A stretch of DNA of 64,000 nucleotides, from assembly GCA_038210275.1 (NCBI GenBank), contig JBBQWV010000003.1, positions 186,001 through 250,000 of the forward strand, written 5' to 3'. Shown in pieces: positions 9,048 through 19,028 of the stretch. The position numbers and the translations under genes are program-made. How positions within the stretch are numbered: the stretch's first letter is position 1; each line of letters begins with the position of its first letter. The DNA is from PALSA-1296 sp038210275 (GTDB taxonomy: Bacteria > Bacteroidota > Ignavibacteria > Palsa-1295). Below the pieces are notes generated by a model that worked only from the letters and a program-made list of their open reading frames with translations, had not been told where the DNA came from and did not search any database.

Positions 9048-9499
9048 AATTATAGTCTCCGAAAAAAAATGATACGATGATGATTAATTAGAAAAACCAT
9101 CTCTTCCGGAGAACTCGGAGGAACACGTTGAACGAACCCTTTTCTGTAAGAGTAAAGACAAGTCCGATTACTGAGATATCAGATCGCGGTTTCTTTCTTC
9201 TCTCGTTCTGTTGTGCTCTTCCGAGTTCAAACCCGTTAGAGAAATCGTATCAAGTATTATTTTCTTTAACTACAAAATATGAAAAATGAAGATCGTTATT
9301 GTTGGGTAAATCAGCGAACTGCTCATCCCCCACATATATAAGTACCGCAAGGGGGGTGTTTTGTTACAAATTAAAATAGGTCACAAATCCTTGCCCTACA
9401 GGAGAATAACGGGCTGAGCCTATAGTAAGTCATTATTAATCAATAACTTAATTATCTATTTTGCAATAAAATATTTTTTCTATTTAGGCAAAATAATCT
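9048..9499. other. Noncoding stretch, mostly nothing recognised
   Basis: About 450 nt between two minus-strand genes. I see no open frame, tRNA or clear promoter. Around 9329-9358 a C-run and a G-run could pair as a weak hairpin (CCCCC ... GGGGG). The part from 9430 to 9490 is strongly A+T-rich. Confidence 0.4.
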
Positions 9500-9531
9500 G
9501 AGATAATCGCGTCCGAAGACACGATTATCTC
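9500..9531 (-). terminator. Hairpin with UUCG tetraloop, probable terminator
   Basis: On the minus strand a 14-bp stem (one G-U pair) closes on cUUCGg, a very stable tetraloop. It sits 9 nt past the stop codon of the BNR-repeat gene. The downstream T-content is modest (ATTATTTT), so it may terminate transcription or protect the 3' end of the mRNA. Confidence 0.65.
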
Positions 9532-9539
9532 AAAATAGG

Positions 9540-12011
9540 TTATTTGGCAATCACCAATTTCTGCGTCAAGGCATGACCATCAGAGGTCAAAACTACATAA
9601 TACACGCCTGAGGAAAGCTGTGACATATCTGCTTCGACAAATTGATCGCCTTGCCCACGGAATTCCTTCAGAAGCGTCTTTGCTTCGCGCCCAAGCTGGT
9701 CATAGAGGACTAACGTCGCACTTCCCTCTTTAGCAAGTTTAAAGTTAATAGTAGAGCGGCTATTGATTTGCACCGGATTCGGAGAAATGGAAGTAATTGC
9801 CGGCATATCTGTTGTAATGGCAGACGAAGAGACTCCATTTTGAATAGTACGCGGAAGATCATTGATATTTAACCGAAACATTCCTCTTCCGTATGTTGTC
9901 GCCAGAAGCCATTGGCTCGAAGTGCCGCGAACACGAAGTTTCGTAATCTGGCAAAGTGGAATGCCATCACGAAGAGGCTCCCATGTTACGCCATTATCCA
10001 AAGAACGCATAACGCCAAACGTATGCCCAATAAAAAGATCGCCGTTCGGAGCACGAGCAATCGAGGCGGCATCAAGATTAGAGAGATTTGTTGCCGGAGC
10101 TACCCATGTTTTGCCAAAGTCAGTTGTTCGCCAAAAATGTTGACCACCAAATCCTGAAACAGTTGCCCAGGCATTCTTCGCATTCGTGGGATCACTAACA
10201 AAGCCCGAAACCGCCCCTATACTTGTTGCGGATTTTACCCACTTTACGCCTGTCAGATCTCCGGCATTTTGTGTGACATAAACATAACCGCCTGTTCCTG
10301 CATAAACTACATTCTCATCGGCAGAAGCGACATGGAGAGCCCTCGGACCGATATTACTCGAATTGATCTCGTACAAGCTATTTACGCCATCATTGGAATA
10401 ATATACATTATTATTTCCTGCGATTGCCACAGCAGCGCCATCACCTTCGCAAACATCGTACGTCATATAAAATGGTGCTTGCTCGCTCAGCAACTTGGAA
10501 GTTGAAGGGATTATGTTATCTATACCCCAATTGCGTCCACCATCAGCTGATTTATGTAGCACAGCATTGATATAAGTAGAATATGCATTCTGCCCACCGT
10601 CTTCTTGTGAAATGAAGCAGCGTCCGCCGTCACCACCATAAGTTTGTTTAAAAGTTGTCCCGTTTTCCGCAGTTCCGTTTATGCCATTATCTTGTGCGCC
10701 GCCGATAATATAAGAAAAATCAGGTGCAGCATCGCCTCCGACAAAAAGCATATTCGAGAGATTGGCATTCATTCGTTGAGACCAAGAACCTCCATTATTT
10801 TGGCTGATAAAAATACCTCCGTCGGTTAAGGCATATAAACCGAGAGGTCCATATTGCAACACATGAATATCTGCATGCGAGTAGTCAGTCAATGAACTTC
10901 CGTGCTGCCAATATGTCCGTTCGCTTAAATTGGAACCTCCGTTCGTCGAATTCCATATATCCAAACCTCCGACAATAACAGTATTTGCATTTGTCGGACT
11001 CACCGTACAAGCATTATCATACCAAGCTTGATTGGACATATAATTACCGTTATTCCAAACGATAGTCCAAGTATCACCATAATCATCTGATCGGGCTAAA
11101 CCAAGAGTCCCACCATTTGATGCGCTGCCAATATTTGCATATATTTTTGAAACGTCTTTTTTGGAAATACCAAGCGTTATAGTTGATTTTCCTGAAATAT
11201 TCGAAGCAACATCGCCTGTCCATGTAGCGCCCCCATCAACTGACTTACTTATCATCCCGCCTCCGGCTGCATAAAGGTTCTGACCGTTTGTTGGGTCGAT
11301 CACCATGTGCGTTGAGCCTCCGATACTGAGAATATGCTTCCACGTTGCACCAGCATCCAAACTTTGACGTACTCCGTCAGGACCGGTTATATAAATTGTT
11401 GTGTGAACTTGAGGGTCAATGAGAACTTGATTACATCTAGAACCTACAATTTTATCTTTTGCAAGAAGAACCCAATTCAGCCCCCTATCCGTCGATTTAT
11501 AAAAACCATCTCCGGTACGGTCATAGAGATCACCGGTGCATGCATAGATTATATTGCCGTCAGTCTGATCAACAGCCACTCCGCCCATCGCATAAGAACT
11601 CCAAGAGTTACTGAGATTTACCCAATTTGTTCCGCCGTTCGTTGTTTGCCACAATCCACCGCCTGAAGTTCCGAGATAAAAGATTTGATTATTAACCGGA
11701 TCAAAAGCGATACTTGTCGGACGTCCGCTGACTACTCCATCCTGTGAACCACCAACCTGCTCCCAAGCAGCTACGGATAGGATCATCATCGCCTTTGAGC
11801 GTGGAATAGAAGTGAATTGCTTATAACCGCTTGCCCGAGCCTCGGCGATATTTGTATCAGGACCGGACATCTCAATTGCATGCCAATATGCAGCGCGTTC
11901 AGCGCTATGCTGATCTTCTGCCCAATCGCTATCAGGCATTGGCACAGCACTCTGCTGCGCATAAAGAGAAGAGCTTAAAAGAGTTACAAGTAAAATTAAT
12001 AGAATCTTCAT
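9540..12011 (-). CDS. Secreted BNR/sortilin-type beta-propeller protein with T9SS tail
   Basis: Exported protein of 823 aa with signal peptide MKILLILLVTLLSSSLYAQQ. It is built of repeated BNR/Asp-box-like blades (for example WQTTNGGTNW, KSTDRGLNW, RSDDYGDTW, KSADGGRNW, RTTDFGKTW). These are typical of VPS10/sortilin-like or photosynthesis-stability-factor-like propellers, whose roles are usually binding rather than catalysis. The last 80 residues form a T9SS sorting domain (ISPNPVQINSRSTINFKL ... SSGVYYVVL ... QKLVIAK). Catalytic residues of sialidases are not evident, so no enzymatic function is assigned. Confidence 0.85.
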   Translation of the reverse strand: MKILLILLVTLLSSSLYAQQSAVPMPDSDWAEDQHSAERAAYWHAIEMSGPDTNIAEARASGYKQFTSIPRSKAMMILSVAAWEQVGGSQDGVVSGRPTSIAFDPVNNQIFYLGTSGGGLWQTTNGGTNWVNLSNSWSSYAMGGVAVDQTDGNIIYACTGDLYDRTGDGFYKSTDRGLNWVLLAKDKIVGSRCNQVLIDPQVHTTIYITGPDGVRQSLDAGATWKHILSIGGSTHMVIDPTNGQNLYAAGGGMISKSVDGGATWTGDVASNISGKSTITLGISKKDVSKIYANIGSASNGGTLGLARSDDYGDTWTIVWNNGNYMSNQAWYDNACTVSPTNANTVIVGGLDIWNSTNGGSNLSERTYWQHGSSLTDYSHADIHVLQYGPLGLYALTDGGIFISQNNGGSWSQRMNANLSNMLFVGGDAAPDFSYIIGGAQDNGINGTAENGTTFKQTYGGDGGRCFISQEDGGQNAYSTYINAVLHKSADGGRNWGIDNIIPSTSKLLSEQAPFYMTYDVCEGDGAAVAIAGNNNVYYSNDGVNSLYEINSSNIGPRALHVASADENVVYAGTGGYVYVTQNAGDLTGVKWVKSATSIGAVSGFVSDPTNAKNAWATVSGFGGQHFWRTTDFGKTWVAPATNLSNLDAASIARAPNGDLFIGHTFGVMRSLDNGVTWEPLRDGIPLCQITKLRVRGTSSQWLLATTYGRGMFRLNINDLPRTIQNGVSSSAITTDMPAITSISPNPVQINSRSTINFKLAKEGSATLVLYDQLGREAKTLLKEFRGQGDQFVEADMSQLSSGVYYVVLTSDGHALTQKLVIAK

Positions 12012-12207
12012 TTTTTAATGTATTCGGCAATAGCTTTGTAAAACAAATAATCTCAGAGTCCGGTTTTATAAGAATTTACGATTTTAATGTACTGTTTTCA
12101 CGACAAACAATTTTTTAGAACAAGATTCGTGCCATACAGTAATGAGCTAAAAAGACAGATTTTGTTTCAAAATCCGACTAATTACGAACAGAAAGTTGTT
12201 CCGTTCG

Positions 12208-12215
12208 TAATTTTG
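12208..12215 (+). promoter_or_regulatory. Putative -7 box upstream of the carboxyltransferase gene
   Basis: TAATTTTG matches the Bacteroidota -7 consensus and lies 38 nt before the start codon at 12254. I find no TTG at the expected -33 distance. Confidence 0.4.
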
Positions 12216-12253
12216 CACTTAGTACTTATAATAATAACACCACACCATAGAAA

Positions 12254-13912
12254 ATGTCGCAGATCGGGACAAAGATAGATACTAACGCTTTGCAATTTGC
12301 ATCGCAATCGGATCATCATAAGAATGAACTTCGTAAACTTCAAAATTTAGAAGACATCGTAAAACTTGGCGGCGGAAAAAATAATATCGCCAAGCAGCAT
12401 GAAAAAGGCAAACTCACTGCCCGTGAGCGTATTGCCCTGCTCATTGATGCCGATTCATATTTCGAAGAGATCGGGCTTTTTGCAGCATACGGAATGTATG
12501 AGAACGAAGGCGGAGCGCCTTCAGCAGGTGTGGTAGCAGGAATTGGCAGGGTAAGCGGTAAACTCTGCATTATAGTTGCCAATGACGCCACAGTGAAAGC
12601 AGGTGCCTGGTTTCCGATGACGTGCAAAAAAAATCTACGCGCTCAGGAAATCTCTATTGAAAATAAACTGCCAATCATTTATCTTGTTGATAGCGCCGGT
12701 GTTTTTTTGCCAATGCAGGATGAGATCTTTCCCGATAAAGAACATTTCGGAAGAATTTTCCGCAACAACGCGATCATGAGTTCGATGGGTATTGTCCAGA
12801 TCGCAGCCATCATGGGACCTTGCGTGGCAGGCGGCGCGTATCTGCCCATCATGTCGGATGAAGCACTGATCGTCGAAAAAACCGGACACGTTTTTTTAGC
12901 CGGAAGCGCACTCGTCGAAGCGGCGATCGGAGAAAAGATTGATAACGAATCATTAGGCGGAGCAAAAGTACATTCGGAAGTATCCGGTGTGACCGATTAT
13001 AAAATGGCGAATGACAATGTTTGCTTAGAAACTATTCGCTCTATCGTTTCAAAAATTGGCGAAAAACCGAAGGCTGGTTTTGACCGCATCGCTTCTGCTC
13101 CACCAAAATTTGATACAGAAGAATTGCTCTCTATTCTCCCTATCAATACAACAAAGCCTTATGATACCTACGAAATTATTTCGCGCATAGTAGATAATTC
13201 GCAAATAGATGAATATAAAGCTGACTATGGCAAAACTATTATTACGGCATACGCACGTATAGACGGATGGGCTGTTGGCATTGTTGCCAACCAACGGAAG
13301 ATCGTCAAGAATGCAAAAGGTGAAATGCAAGTCGGCGGAGTGATCTATTCTGATTCTGCTGATAAGGTAGCGCGGTTTATTATGAACTGCAATCAGAAAA
13401 TGATCCCGCTTGTATTTTTTCAGGATGTTACAGGATTTATGGTTGGATCTCGCAGTGAGCATGGTGGCATCATTAAAGACGGAGCAAAGATGGTAAGCGC
13501 CGTTGCCAATTCCGTCGTTCCAAAATTTACTTTTATCACCGGCAATTCGTTCGGTGCCGGAAATTACGCTATGTGCGGCAAGGCTTATGATCCGCGATTG
13601 ATCTTTAGTTGGCATTCAGCGCGGCTTGCGGTGATGAGCGGAGCTGCGGCATCGAAAACATTGCTTTCGATCAAACTTGCTTCGCTGAAGAAAAAAGGCG
13701 AAACGATCACCGACGAAATACAAAAACAAATGCTGGCAGAGATCGCAAACCAATATGACGAGCAAACCGGAGCGCTCTTTGCTGCGGCAAGACTTTGGAC
13801 TGACGGCATTATTGATCCGCGCAGAACCAGAGAGATCATCTCACTCGGAATAGAAATGGCAAGCCATAATCCCGATATTCCAAAATTTAATCCCGGAGTA
13901 ATTCAAACGTAA
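12254..13912 (+). CDS. Acyl-CoA carboxylase carboxyltransferase (beta) subunit
   Basis: Biotin-dependent carboxyltransferase of 552 aa that would move the carboxyl group from carboxybiotin to an acyl-CoA. Two crotonase-like halves are visible. The N-terminal half has KLTARERIALLID, the GAPSAGVVAGIGRV segment and the LPIIYLVDSAGVFLPMQDE motif. The C-terminal half has VIYSDSADKVARFI, GFMVGS and GNSFGAGNYAMCG. The MQDEIFPDKEHFGRIFRN stretch resembles methylcrotonyl-CoA and geranyl-CoA carboxylases more than propionyl-CoA carboxylase. No biotin carboxylase/BCCP subunit is nearby, so the partner must be encoded elsewhere. Confidence 0.88.
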   Translation: MSQIGTKIDTNALQFASQSDHHKNELRKLQNLEDIVKLGGGKNNIAKQHEKGKLTARERIALLIDADSYFEEIGLFAAYGMYENEGGAPSAGVVAGIGRVSGKLCIIVANDATVKAGAWFPMTCKKNLRAQEISIENKLPIIYLVDSAGVFLPMQDEIFPDKEHFGRIFRNNAIMSSMGIVQIAAIMGPCVAGGAYLPIMSDEALIVEKTGHVFLAGSALVEAAIGEKIDNESLGGAKVHSEVSGVTDYKMANDNVCLETIRSIVSKIGEKPKAGFDRIASAPPKFDTEELLSILPINTTKPYDTYEIISRIVDNSQIDEYKADYGKTIITAYARIDGWAVGIVANQRKIVKNAKGEMQVGGVIYSDSADKVARFIMNCNQKMIPLVFFQDVTGFMVGSRSEHGGIIKDGAKMVSAVANSVVPKFTFITGNSFGAGNYAMCGKAYDPRLIFSWHSARLAVMSGAAASKTLLSIKLASLKKKGETITDEIQKQMLAEIANQYDEQTGALFAAARLWTDGIIDPRRTREIISLGIEMASHNPDIPKFNPGVIQT

Positions 13913-13928
13913 ATTTAATAGACATCAT

Positions 13929-13961
13929 AAAAAAAGCCGGAGAATTCTCTCCGGCTTTTTT
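13929..13961. terminator. Bidirectional intrinsic terminator
   Basis: GCCGGAGA/TCTCCGGC with an ATTC loop, flanked by A-runs and T-runs. It sits between two converging genes, ending at 13912 (+) and 13984 (-), and can serve both. Confidence 0.9.
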
Positions 13962-13983
13962 CGTATAAATAATTCTCAGATTA

Positions 13984-15600
13984 TTATCTCACAGGATTTA
14001 CCCGAACTACGATAAATTTCGGATCATACAGCCCATCATGTCGCCCTCGCTGACCGACGAGGAAAGCTTCATAGATCGCGCCATCCTCTGCATTAAAACC
14101 AAAGTGTACATCAGTATCAGTACTAACTTTTGCTTCCAGATCAACGTGACCTACCGAAACAGTGATGGAAGAATCAAATGCTTTCACATTTTTTATCTTA
14201 GTATCAACTACACCGTTTACTGAAAATATTGCATTATTATTCGATGTAGCTGGAAGAGGCTTATTAGGTCCTGCCAATGCGTAACCGAGTATAATCCGAG
14301 CCGATCCGGCAACAGGAACATCCGGAATTGGTACGGTCATCGTACCGGCTGCGGAATCATACGGCGCATTATTATTAGTAGCCTTTGAATCATTTTTCTT
14401 CACCGTATCATAAACAAGGATCGTATAGAGTTGGTCACTCTTGATAATATTTTTATTTGCATATAGACGGAATAAATTCGTATCAAGGCTGCTTGGGTTC
14501 TTCGCCCCGTTGAATGGCTTTACGAGCTTAAAGTAAAGCACATCAACCATTGGTATCGTTGCCGGAATTTGATTATATACTAATGCGCCGTTATCAGCCT
14601 GAGCAGGAGGGAAAGCTGAAGGTGACGGCGGTGCAAGTGAGAATGGCATCAAGCCTGTGTAATCATAAGACGTATTGTTATTGATCACCAAATTTAATCC
14701 ACCGGTAAGTGAATAATCAATAAGCACTTTATTCACTGCAATATTAGGTGGAAGCAACGCATTGATAAAGTTAAATCTGAACGTCAGTGGCGGAGTAACA
14801 GTAATATCCGTCCCAGGATCGTCATCAAAGATGCGAATACGGACCGTATCATTTAATGTTAAAAGACCCGTAGTTGGATCAGGAATTCGTGCATCAGCGC
14901 CACCCCATGTTATAGTACGGTATGTTCCGGCTCCAAGACCAACGCCTGCAAGACGACCAAGGACATTATTATTGCTTGGGTCTGTGACATAAAGAGTGAT
15001 GCTTGTATCGTTCGCAGTTGGAATTCCAACGTATTGGCTGACTCCCTTATATGCAATATTCGAAGCAAGCACCATACCTTTCAGCGGGTCGCCTACAACG
15101 AGATTGAGAGGAGTATGGTCCGGAGTCACATTCACAAAACGAAAGTAAGCTAAGTTTGGCTGACCTCCAGAGGGTGGATTATCCTCTATCAGAGTATGGT
15201 CAACTGAAGCAGTCCCGCCATTTCCAGAAATAAGCCACGTTTTTTTATCGCCGGGCATGAGCGTAACGTAATCATCGGCAACGACAACTTTCGTATCCGG
15301 CTCTAAAGCGACTAAATGATACTTCTTTCCAGTTGCGCGATTTGTCGAAAGATTATTTAAATACGGAGTAACGAGTCCGTACGTCATTGCCGTCGGAGTC
15401 AAAGTTGCAGAATCTGCCGGTGTGGCACTCTCCGGATACATAAATATCTGGATCGGCTGTACCTGATGAAAATTCGCAAAGCGTATTTCCGCCAGAGGAA
15501 TATATCCGGGGTCAGTGGCAGTATCTTTACAGCCATTGATGACAACCATTCCGACAGCAAGAATGAAAAGAGAAAATCCGATAAAAAGACGATTTTTCAT
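13984..15600 (-). CDS. DUF4397-type lipoprotein
   Basis: Probable lipoprotein of 538 aa. ATG 15600 (MKNRLFIGF) is preferred to an ATG 36 nt upstream because it places the signal peptide correctly: hydrophobic core SLFILAVGMVVI, then the lipobox ING-C at about residue 24. The mature part has several repeats of the DUF4397 pattern (AEIRFANFHQ, YFRFVNVTPD, FRFNFINALL, each followed by strand-rich segments), typical of cell-envelope proteins of unknown role in Bacteroidota. A -7-like box TATTTTTG (15724-15717, minus) lies about 115 nt upstream. It is followed by a shared bidirectional terminator. Confidence 0.75.
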   Translation of the reverse strand: MKNRLFIGFSLFILAVGMVVINGCKDTATDPGYIPLAEIRFANFHQVQPIQIFMYPESATPADSATLTPTAMTYGLVTPYLNNLSTNRATGKKYHLVALEPDTKVVVADDYVTLMPGDKKTWLISGNGGTASVDHTLIEDNPPSGGQPNLAYFRFVNVTPDHTPLNLVVGDPLKGMVLASNIAYKGVSQYVGIPTANDTSITLYVTDPSNNNVLGRLAGVGLGAGTYRTITWGGADARIPDPTTGLLTLNDTVRIRIFDDDPGTDITVTPPLTFRFNFINALLPPNIAVNKVLIDYSLTGGLNLVINNNTSYDYTGLMPFSLAPPSPSAFPPAQADNGALVYNQIPATIPMVDVLYFKLVKPFNGAKNPSSLDTNLFRLYANKNIIKSDQLYTILVYDTVKKNDSKATNNNAPYDSAAGTMTVPIPDVPVAGSARIILGYALAGPNKPLPATSNNNAIFSVNGVVDTKIKNVKAFDSSITVSVGHVDLEAKVSTDTDVHFGFNAEDGAIYEAFLVGQRGRHDGLYDPKFIVVRVNPVR

Positions 15601-15797
15601 TTGTTTAACAATAAAAATGGGTCGCTCGAAAGTCACAACTCATATACTAATACACACAACACTTACAAAAGTCGCAGAAAAACTCCCGTTTTGCCCAAAT
15701 AGTTTGGATTGGTCTGCAAAAATACGGAATAAAATAGCTCGAATCACGAAAAATCAAAGGATGCCATTCTTGCAGAGTGCCGTAATTTGAAATTTCC

Positions 15798-15943
15798 ATG
15801 TCATTCCGAGGGTATGCGACGATTAGGTAGCATAGTCGTTAGCCCGACGAAGCAATCTAAAAACTTCAATATTATATCACGCTTCAAGATTTTAGATTGC
15901 TTCGTCGGACTTCGTCCTCCTCACAACGACGTTCTTTGAAAAT
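15798..15943. repeat. Intergenic inverted repeat of a dispersed family
   Basis: Two arms, CCGACGAAGCAATCTAAAA (15844-15862) and its exact reverse complement (15890-15908), flank an A+T-rich centre. The outer parts (TGTCATTCCGAGG and TCCTCACAACGACG) complete the unit. The same family reappears at 23855-23895. No gene is present between 15637 and 15985. Confidence 0.75.
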
Positions 15944-15985
15944 TAATTTTCAAATTGAGATACTACCATTCTCTATAAAGTAAAA

Positions 15986-17677
15986 TTACAAGTTATCCCC
16001 TGTAAAATTCTCTAAGTAGTATTTTACCCTTTCCGTAAATTGCACACCATACATTCCATCAATGAGCCTGTGGTCATAGGAAAGACCGAGATACATCATT
16101 GATCTGATCGCGATGGTATCATTGCCATCCTCATCGGTGAGCACAACGACGCGCTTCACTATTGCCCCGGTCGTCATGATCGCTACCTGCGGTTGATTAA
16201 TGATCGGTGTGCCGAAAAGATTACCAAACATTCCCGGATTGGTGAGTGTGAACGTACCGCCTGAAATATCATCGGGCTTTAACTTTTTTGTTTTTGCCCG
16301 TGCCGCCAAATCTGCAACAGCTTTTGCTATTCCTGCAATGCTCAGGTCTTGTGCTTTTTTGATCACAGGCACGATAAGAGCAGGCGGCAAAAGCGAACCT
16401 TCAGCAGGTGGCAACCCCACTGCAACGCCGAAATTAATATCTTTCTTTACATGGATATTATTTCCTTCAACGCTTGCATTAATAAACGGAAAATCCTTGA
16501 TCGCCTTTACCATCGCTGCGATCATGATGGGAGTATAGGTCAACCCAATACCTTCACGCTGCTTGAACGCCTCTTTATTTTTCTCGCGGAATTTCACGAT
16601 TGCCGTCATATCCACTTCGCTGACGCTTGTCACATGAGCACTGGTCTGCTTCGAGAAGATCATGTGCTCCGCAGTTTTCGTGCGGATATTATCCATTGGG
16701 ATAATAGTATCTTCAGCAAATGTCACTGCCGGTCCAGGCGGCGGAGCTTTTACTTTAGCTGATGCTACAGACTGTGGTTTACCCGATCCACGCGAACTGA
16801 GATAACTTTGAATATCATTTTTATTCACTCGTCCGCCAAGCCCGTTGCCGGAAATAGAATCAAGTTCTCCAATAGAAATTCCCTCTTGCTTGGCGATCGA
16901 GCGCACAAGCGGCGAATAGAAACGGTTGCCACTGGCTTTCGGCGATGCTTGTATAGTCGTCTGCGCGATTGGAGCTGAGGGCTGTTGAACATTCACTTTA
17001 GGAGCTTCAACAGTTTGAGCTTTTGCAACTGGAGCCGCTTGTTTTGTTTCCGGCGCAGCAGTTGCAGCAGTATTACCCGAAGAAATAAAAGCTATCGTCG
17101 CACCAACTGCAATCGTCTCTTTTTCCTGAGCAACAATTTTCGTTAACTTCCCTGCTGATGGAGAAGGTACTTCTGTATCAACTTTATCTGTCGAAATTTC
17201 TACGATCGGCTCATCCTTCTTAATATCATCGCCTTCTTTTTTCAACCAACGCAAAATTGTGCCTTCGGTGATGGACTCACCCATCTTCGGCATGACAACA
17301 GCTTGTCCTGAATCTGATGCAGGTGAAATTGATGGAGCAGGCTTTGATTCAACCTTAGGCGCTTCGACAGCTTGAGAAGCCGCTTTTGTTGGTTCAGGAG
17401 TTTTTGATGCAGGAGCCGGAGCACTTGAAGCGACTTCCCCAGCCTCACCAATTACGGCGATCAAAGCGCCGACGGCAACAGTTTCTTTTTCCTGAGCAAC
17501 TTGCTGCAGTAGCGTGCCAGCAACAGGAGCCGGGACTTCGGTATCAACTTTATCGGTAGATATTTCCAGAATCGGCTCGTCCTTCTTGATCTGGTCGCCG
17601 GGCTTTTTCAGCCAGCGCAGGATCGTGCCTTCAGTGATAGACTCGCCCATCTTGGGCATCACAACATTTGTAGCCAT
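15986..17677 (-). CDS. 2-oxoacid dehydrogenase E2 (dihydrolipoyl acyltransferase), two lipoyl domains
   Basis: Core component of a pyruvate, 2-oxoglutarate or branched-chain 2-oxoacid dehydrogenase complex, 563 aa. Two nearly identical lipoyl domains (about residues 3-78 and 127-202) each carry the STDKVDTEVP lipoylation motif (first lysine K43). They are joined by Ala/Pro/Lys-rich flexible linkers. A peripheral-subunit-binding domain follows (RFYSPLVRSIAKQEGI, about 250-290). The acyltransferase domain has the catalytic DHRLIDG near H536. Motifs alone do not fix the substrate; the sequence is compatible with SucB or BkdB. No E1 or E3 gene adjoins; an E1 alpha gene lies at 40245-41198. Confidence 0.88.
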   Translation of the reverse strand: MATNVVMPKMGESITEGTILRWLKKPGDQIKKDEPILEISTDKVDTEVPAPVAGTLLQQVAQEKETVAVGALIAVIGEAGEVASSAPAPASKTPEPTKAASQAVEAPKVESKPAPSISPASDSGQAVVMPKMGESITEGTILRWLKKEGDDIKKDEPIVEISTDKVDTEVPSPSAGKLTKIVAQEKETIAVGATIAFISSGNTAATAAPETKQAAPVAKAQTVEAPKVNVQQPSAPIAQTTIQASPKASGNRFYSPLVRSIAKQEGISIGELDSISGNGLGGRVNKNDIQSYLSSRGSGKPQSVASAKVKAPPPGPAVTFAEDTIIPMDNIRTKTAEHMIFSKQTSAHVTSVSEVDMTAIVKFREKNKEAFKQREGIGLTYTPIMIAAMVKAIKDFPFINASVEGNNIHVKKDINFGVAVGLPPAEGSLLPPALIVPVIKKAQDLSIAGIAKAVADLAARAKTKKLKPDDISGGTFTLTNPGMFGNLFGTPIINQPQVAIMTTGAIVKRVVVLTDEDGNDTIAIRSMMYLGLSYDHRLIDGMYGVQFTERVKYYLENFTGDNL

Positions 17678-17771
17678 CTAAAATTCTTTTACGGTGATTT
17701 TACGAATGCAACATAACACCCGAACCGAAAACTTCGCTCCGTTGTATGCGACATATTTTCTATTTCTTGGA

Positions 17772-18914
17772 TTAAACAAATCGGAGCGTGATCTCAATGA
17801 TCTCAGGAGTATTCCCTAATCTTACAGGAGGTCCCCAAAGTCCCGCTCCGCAAGAAACATAGATATGTGTATCATTGATTTTCTTATATCCCCAGCTCAG
17901 CTCATAAACTTTTTTTGTGATGAAATTCAGCGGCCAAAGCTGACCGTGATGTGTATGACCCGAAAGCTGAAGATCAGCGCCGATGTCGACGGCTTCAGAA
18001 AGTTTGAATGGCTGATGATCCATAAGGATTATCGGCTTTGACGAATCCAACCCTTCGGCGAACTCCTCTATTGTTTTACGTTTCTTCCCTGCTGAACGGT
18101 CTTCCCTTCCGATGATCGTCATGCCGGCGATTTCGATTCGTTCATCGCGGAGAACTCTGATTCCATGCTCTGAAATATATTTCACCGCCGGCTCAACTCC
18201 GCCGATATATTCATGATTACCTGTGATTCCAAGAATTCCGTACTTGGATTTTATCGTCCTCAATACTTCACCAAGATTTAATTTTATCACCGGCTCAACA
18301 TCTCCATCAACAATATCACCGGGTAGTAGGACAAGATCGGCATTAAGTGAGTTGATCTTCTCTACGATCATTTTCGTCCAACTACGATTAATGATCGTGC
18401 CGAGATGAATATCGCTTGCAACGACAAGTTTTATTTGCTTTGCGAAATCATTATGCTTCTTAATTGTCAGGTCAAGTTTTCTGACCCGCAATGATCTTGC
18501 ATTTATATAACCTGCAAGTACCGCTAATTTCGTAACGCCTATGAGCACTAAGGTCAAATAAAACTTTGCTTTCAGATATTCTTCCGGTGAATAATTCGGC
18601 AAGAAATGTACAAAATGATTCACAAGCCTTGCGAGATCAAGCAGAATAATACTGAGCAGAAAATAGAGGATAAATGCAAACCAAAAAGAACCTATCCAAA
18701 TAAAAATATCGCTGAGTGTTGAGAGAAGCCTTCTTTCAAGGAAACGACCAATAATATAGGATAATGAAACAAGAAGGAAAATACCGATATAGAGCGGACG
18801 AACTTCCTGAACAAATTCTAAGCCCTGAAATCCCCGAATAAAGATGTAATAATTGACAGAGAAATAAAGGGAGAAGAAGATCGCAAAGAACGTCCGAATT
18901 CTATGTTTATCCAT
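17772..18914 (-). CDS. Membrane-anchored metallophosphoesterase (YkuE/YaeI-like)
   Basis: Protein of 380 aa with about four hydrophobic helices in the first 150 residues, then a calcineurin-like phosphoesterase domain. The metal-binding motifs are complete and in order: SDIHLG, LPGDIVDG, GNHEY, MDHQP and SGHTHHGQ. Membrane-linked members of this family act on phospholipid or nucleotide substrates, for instance in lipid A or cell-wall metabolism. The exact substrate here is unknown. It stands alone between the E2 gene and gyrA, downstream of gyrA's terminator. Confidence 0.8.
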   Translation of the reverse strand: MDKHRIRTFFAIFFSLYFSVNYYIFIRGFQGLEFVQEVRPLYIGIFLLVSLSYIIGRFLERRLLSTLSDIFIWIGSFWFAFILYFLLSIILLDLARLVNHFVHFLPNYSPEEYLKAKFYLTLVLIGVTKLAVLAGYINARSLRVRKLDLTIKKHNDFAKQIKLVVASDIHLGTIINRSWTKMIVEKINSLNADLVLLPGDIVDGDVEPVIKLNLGEVLRTIKSKYGILGITGNHEYIGGVEPAVKYISEHGIRVLRDERIEIAGMTIIGREDRSAGKKRKTIEEFAEGLDSSKPIILMDHQPFKLSEAVDIGADLQLSGHTHHGQLWPLNFITKKVYELSWGYKKINDTHIYVSCGAGLWGPPVRLGNTPEIIEITLRFV

Positions 18915-18990
18915 TCTAAAGAATCTCTATAGGCTTGTTAACAAATGAGATATGGGGAGTAAATGAAGCTGAATCGAATTAGAAAAAATT

Positions 18991-19017
18991 AAGGGTGGAG
19001 TTAATTGCTCCACCCTT
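18991..19017 (-). terminator. Intrinsic terminator of gyrA
   Basis: A 10-bp stem AAGGGTGGAG/CTCCACCCTT, followed on the minus strand by AATTTTTT. It lies 11 nt past the gyrA stop codon. Confidence 0.9.
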
Positions 19018-19028
19018 ATTGCTAGTAT

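Noticed and set aside
9329..9358. Possible terminator or CRISPR-like palindrome with C- and G-runs
   Set aside because: The stem is only about five base pairs around a long loop and has no T-run or repeats.
13049..13615. A 188-codon frame opposite the carboxyltransferase gene
   Set aside because: The opposite strand has full conserved carboxyltransferase motifs; this frame has none.
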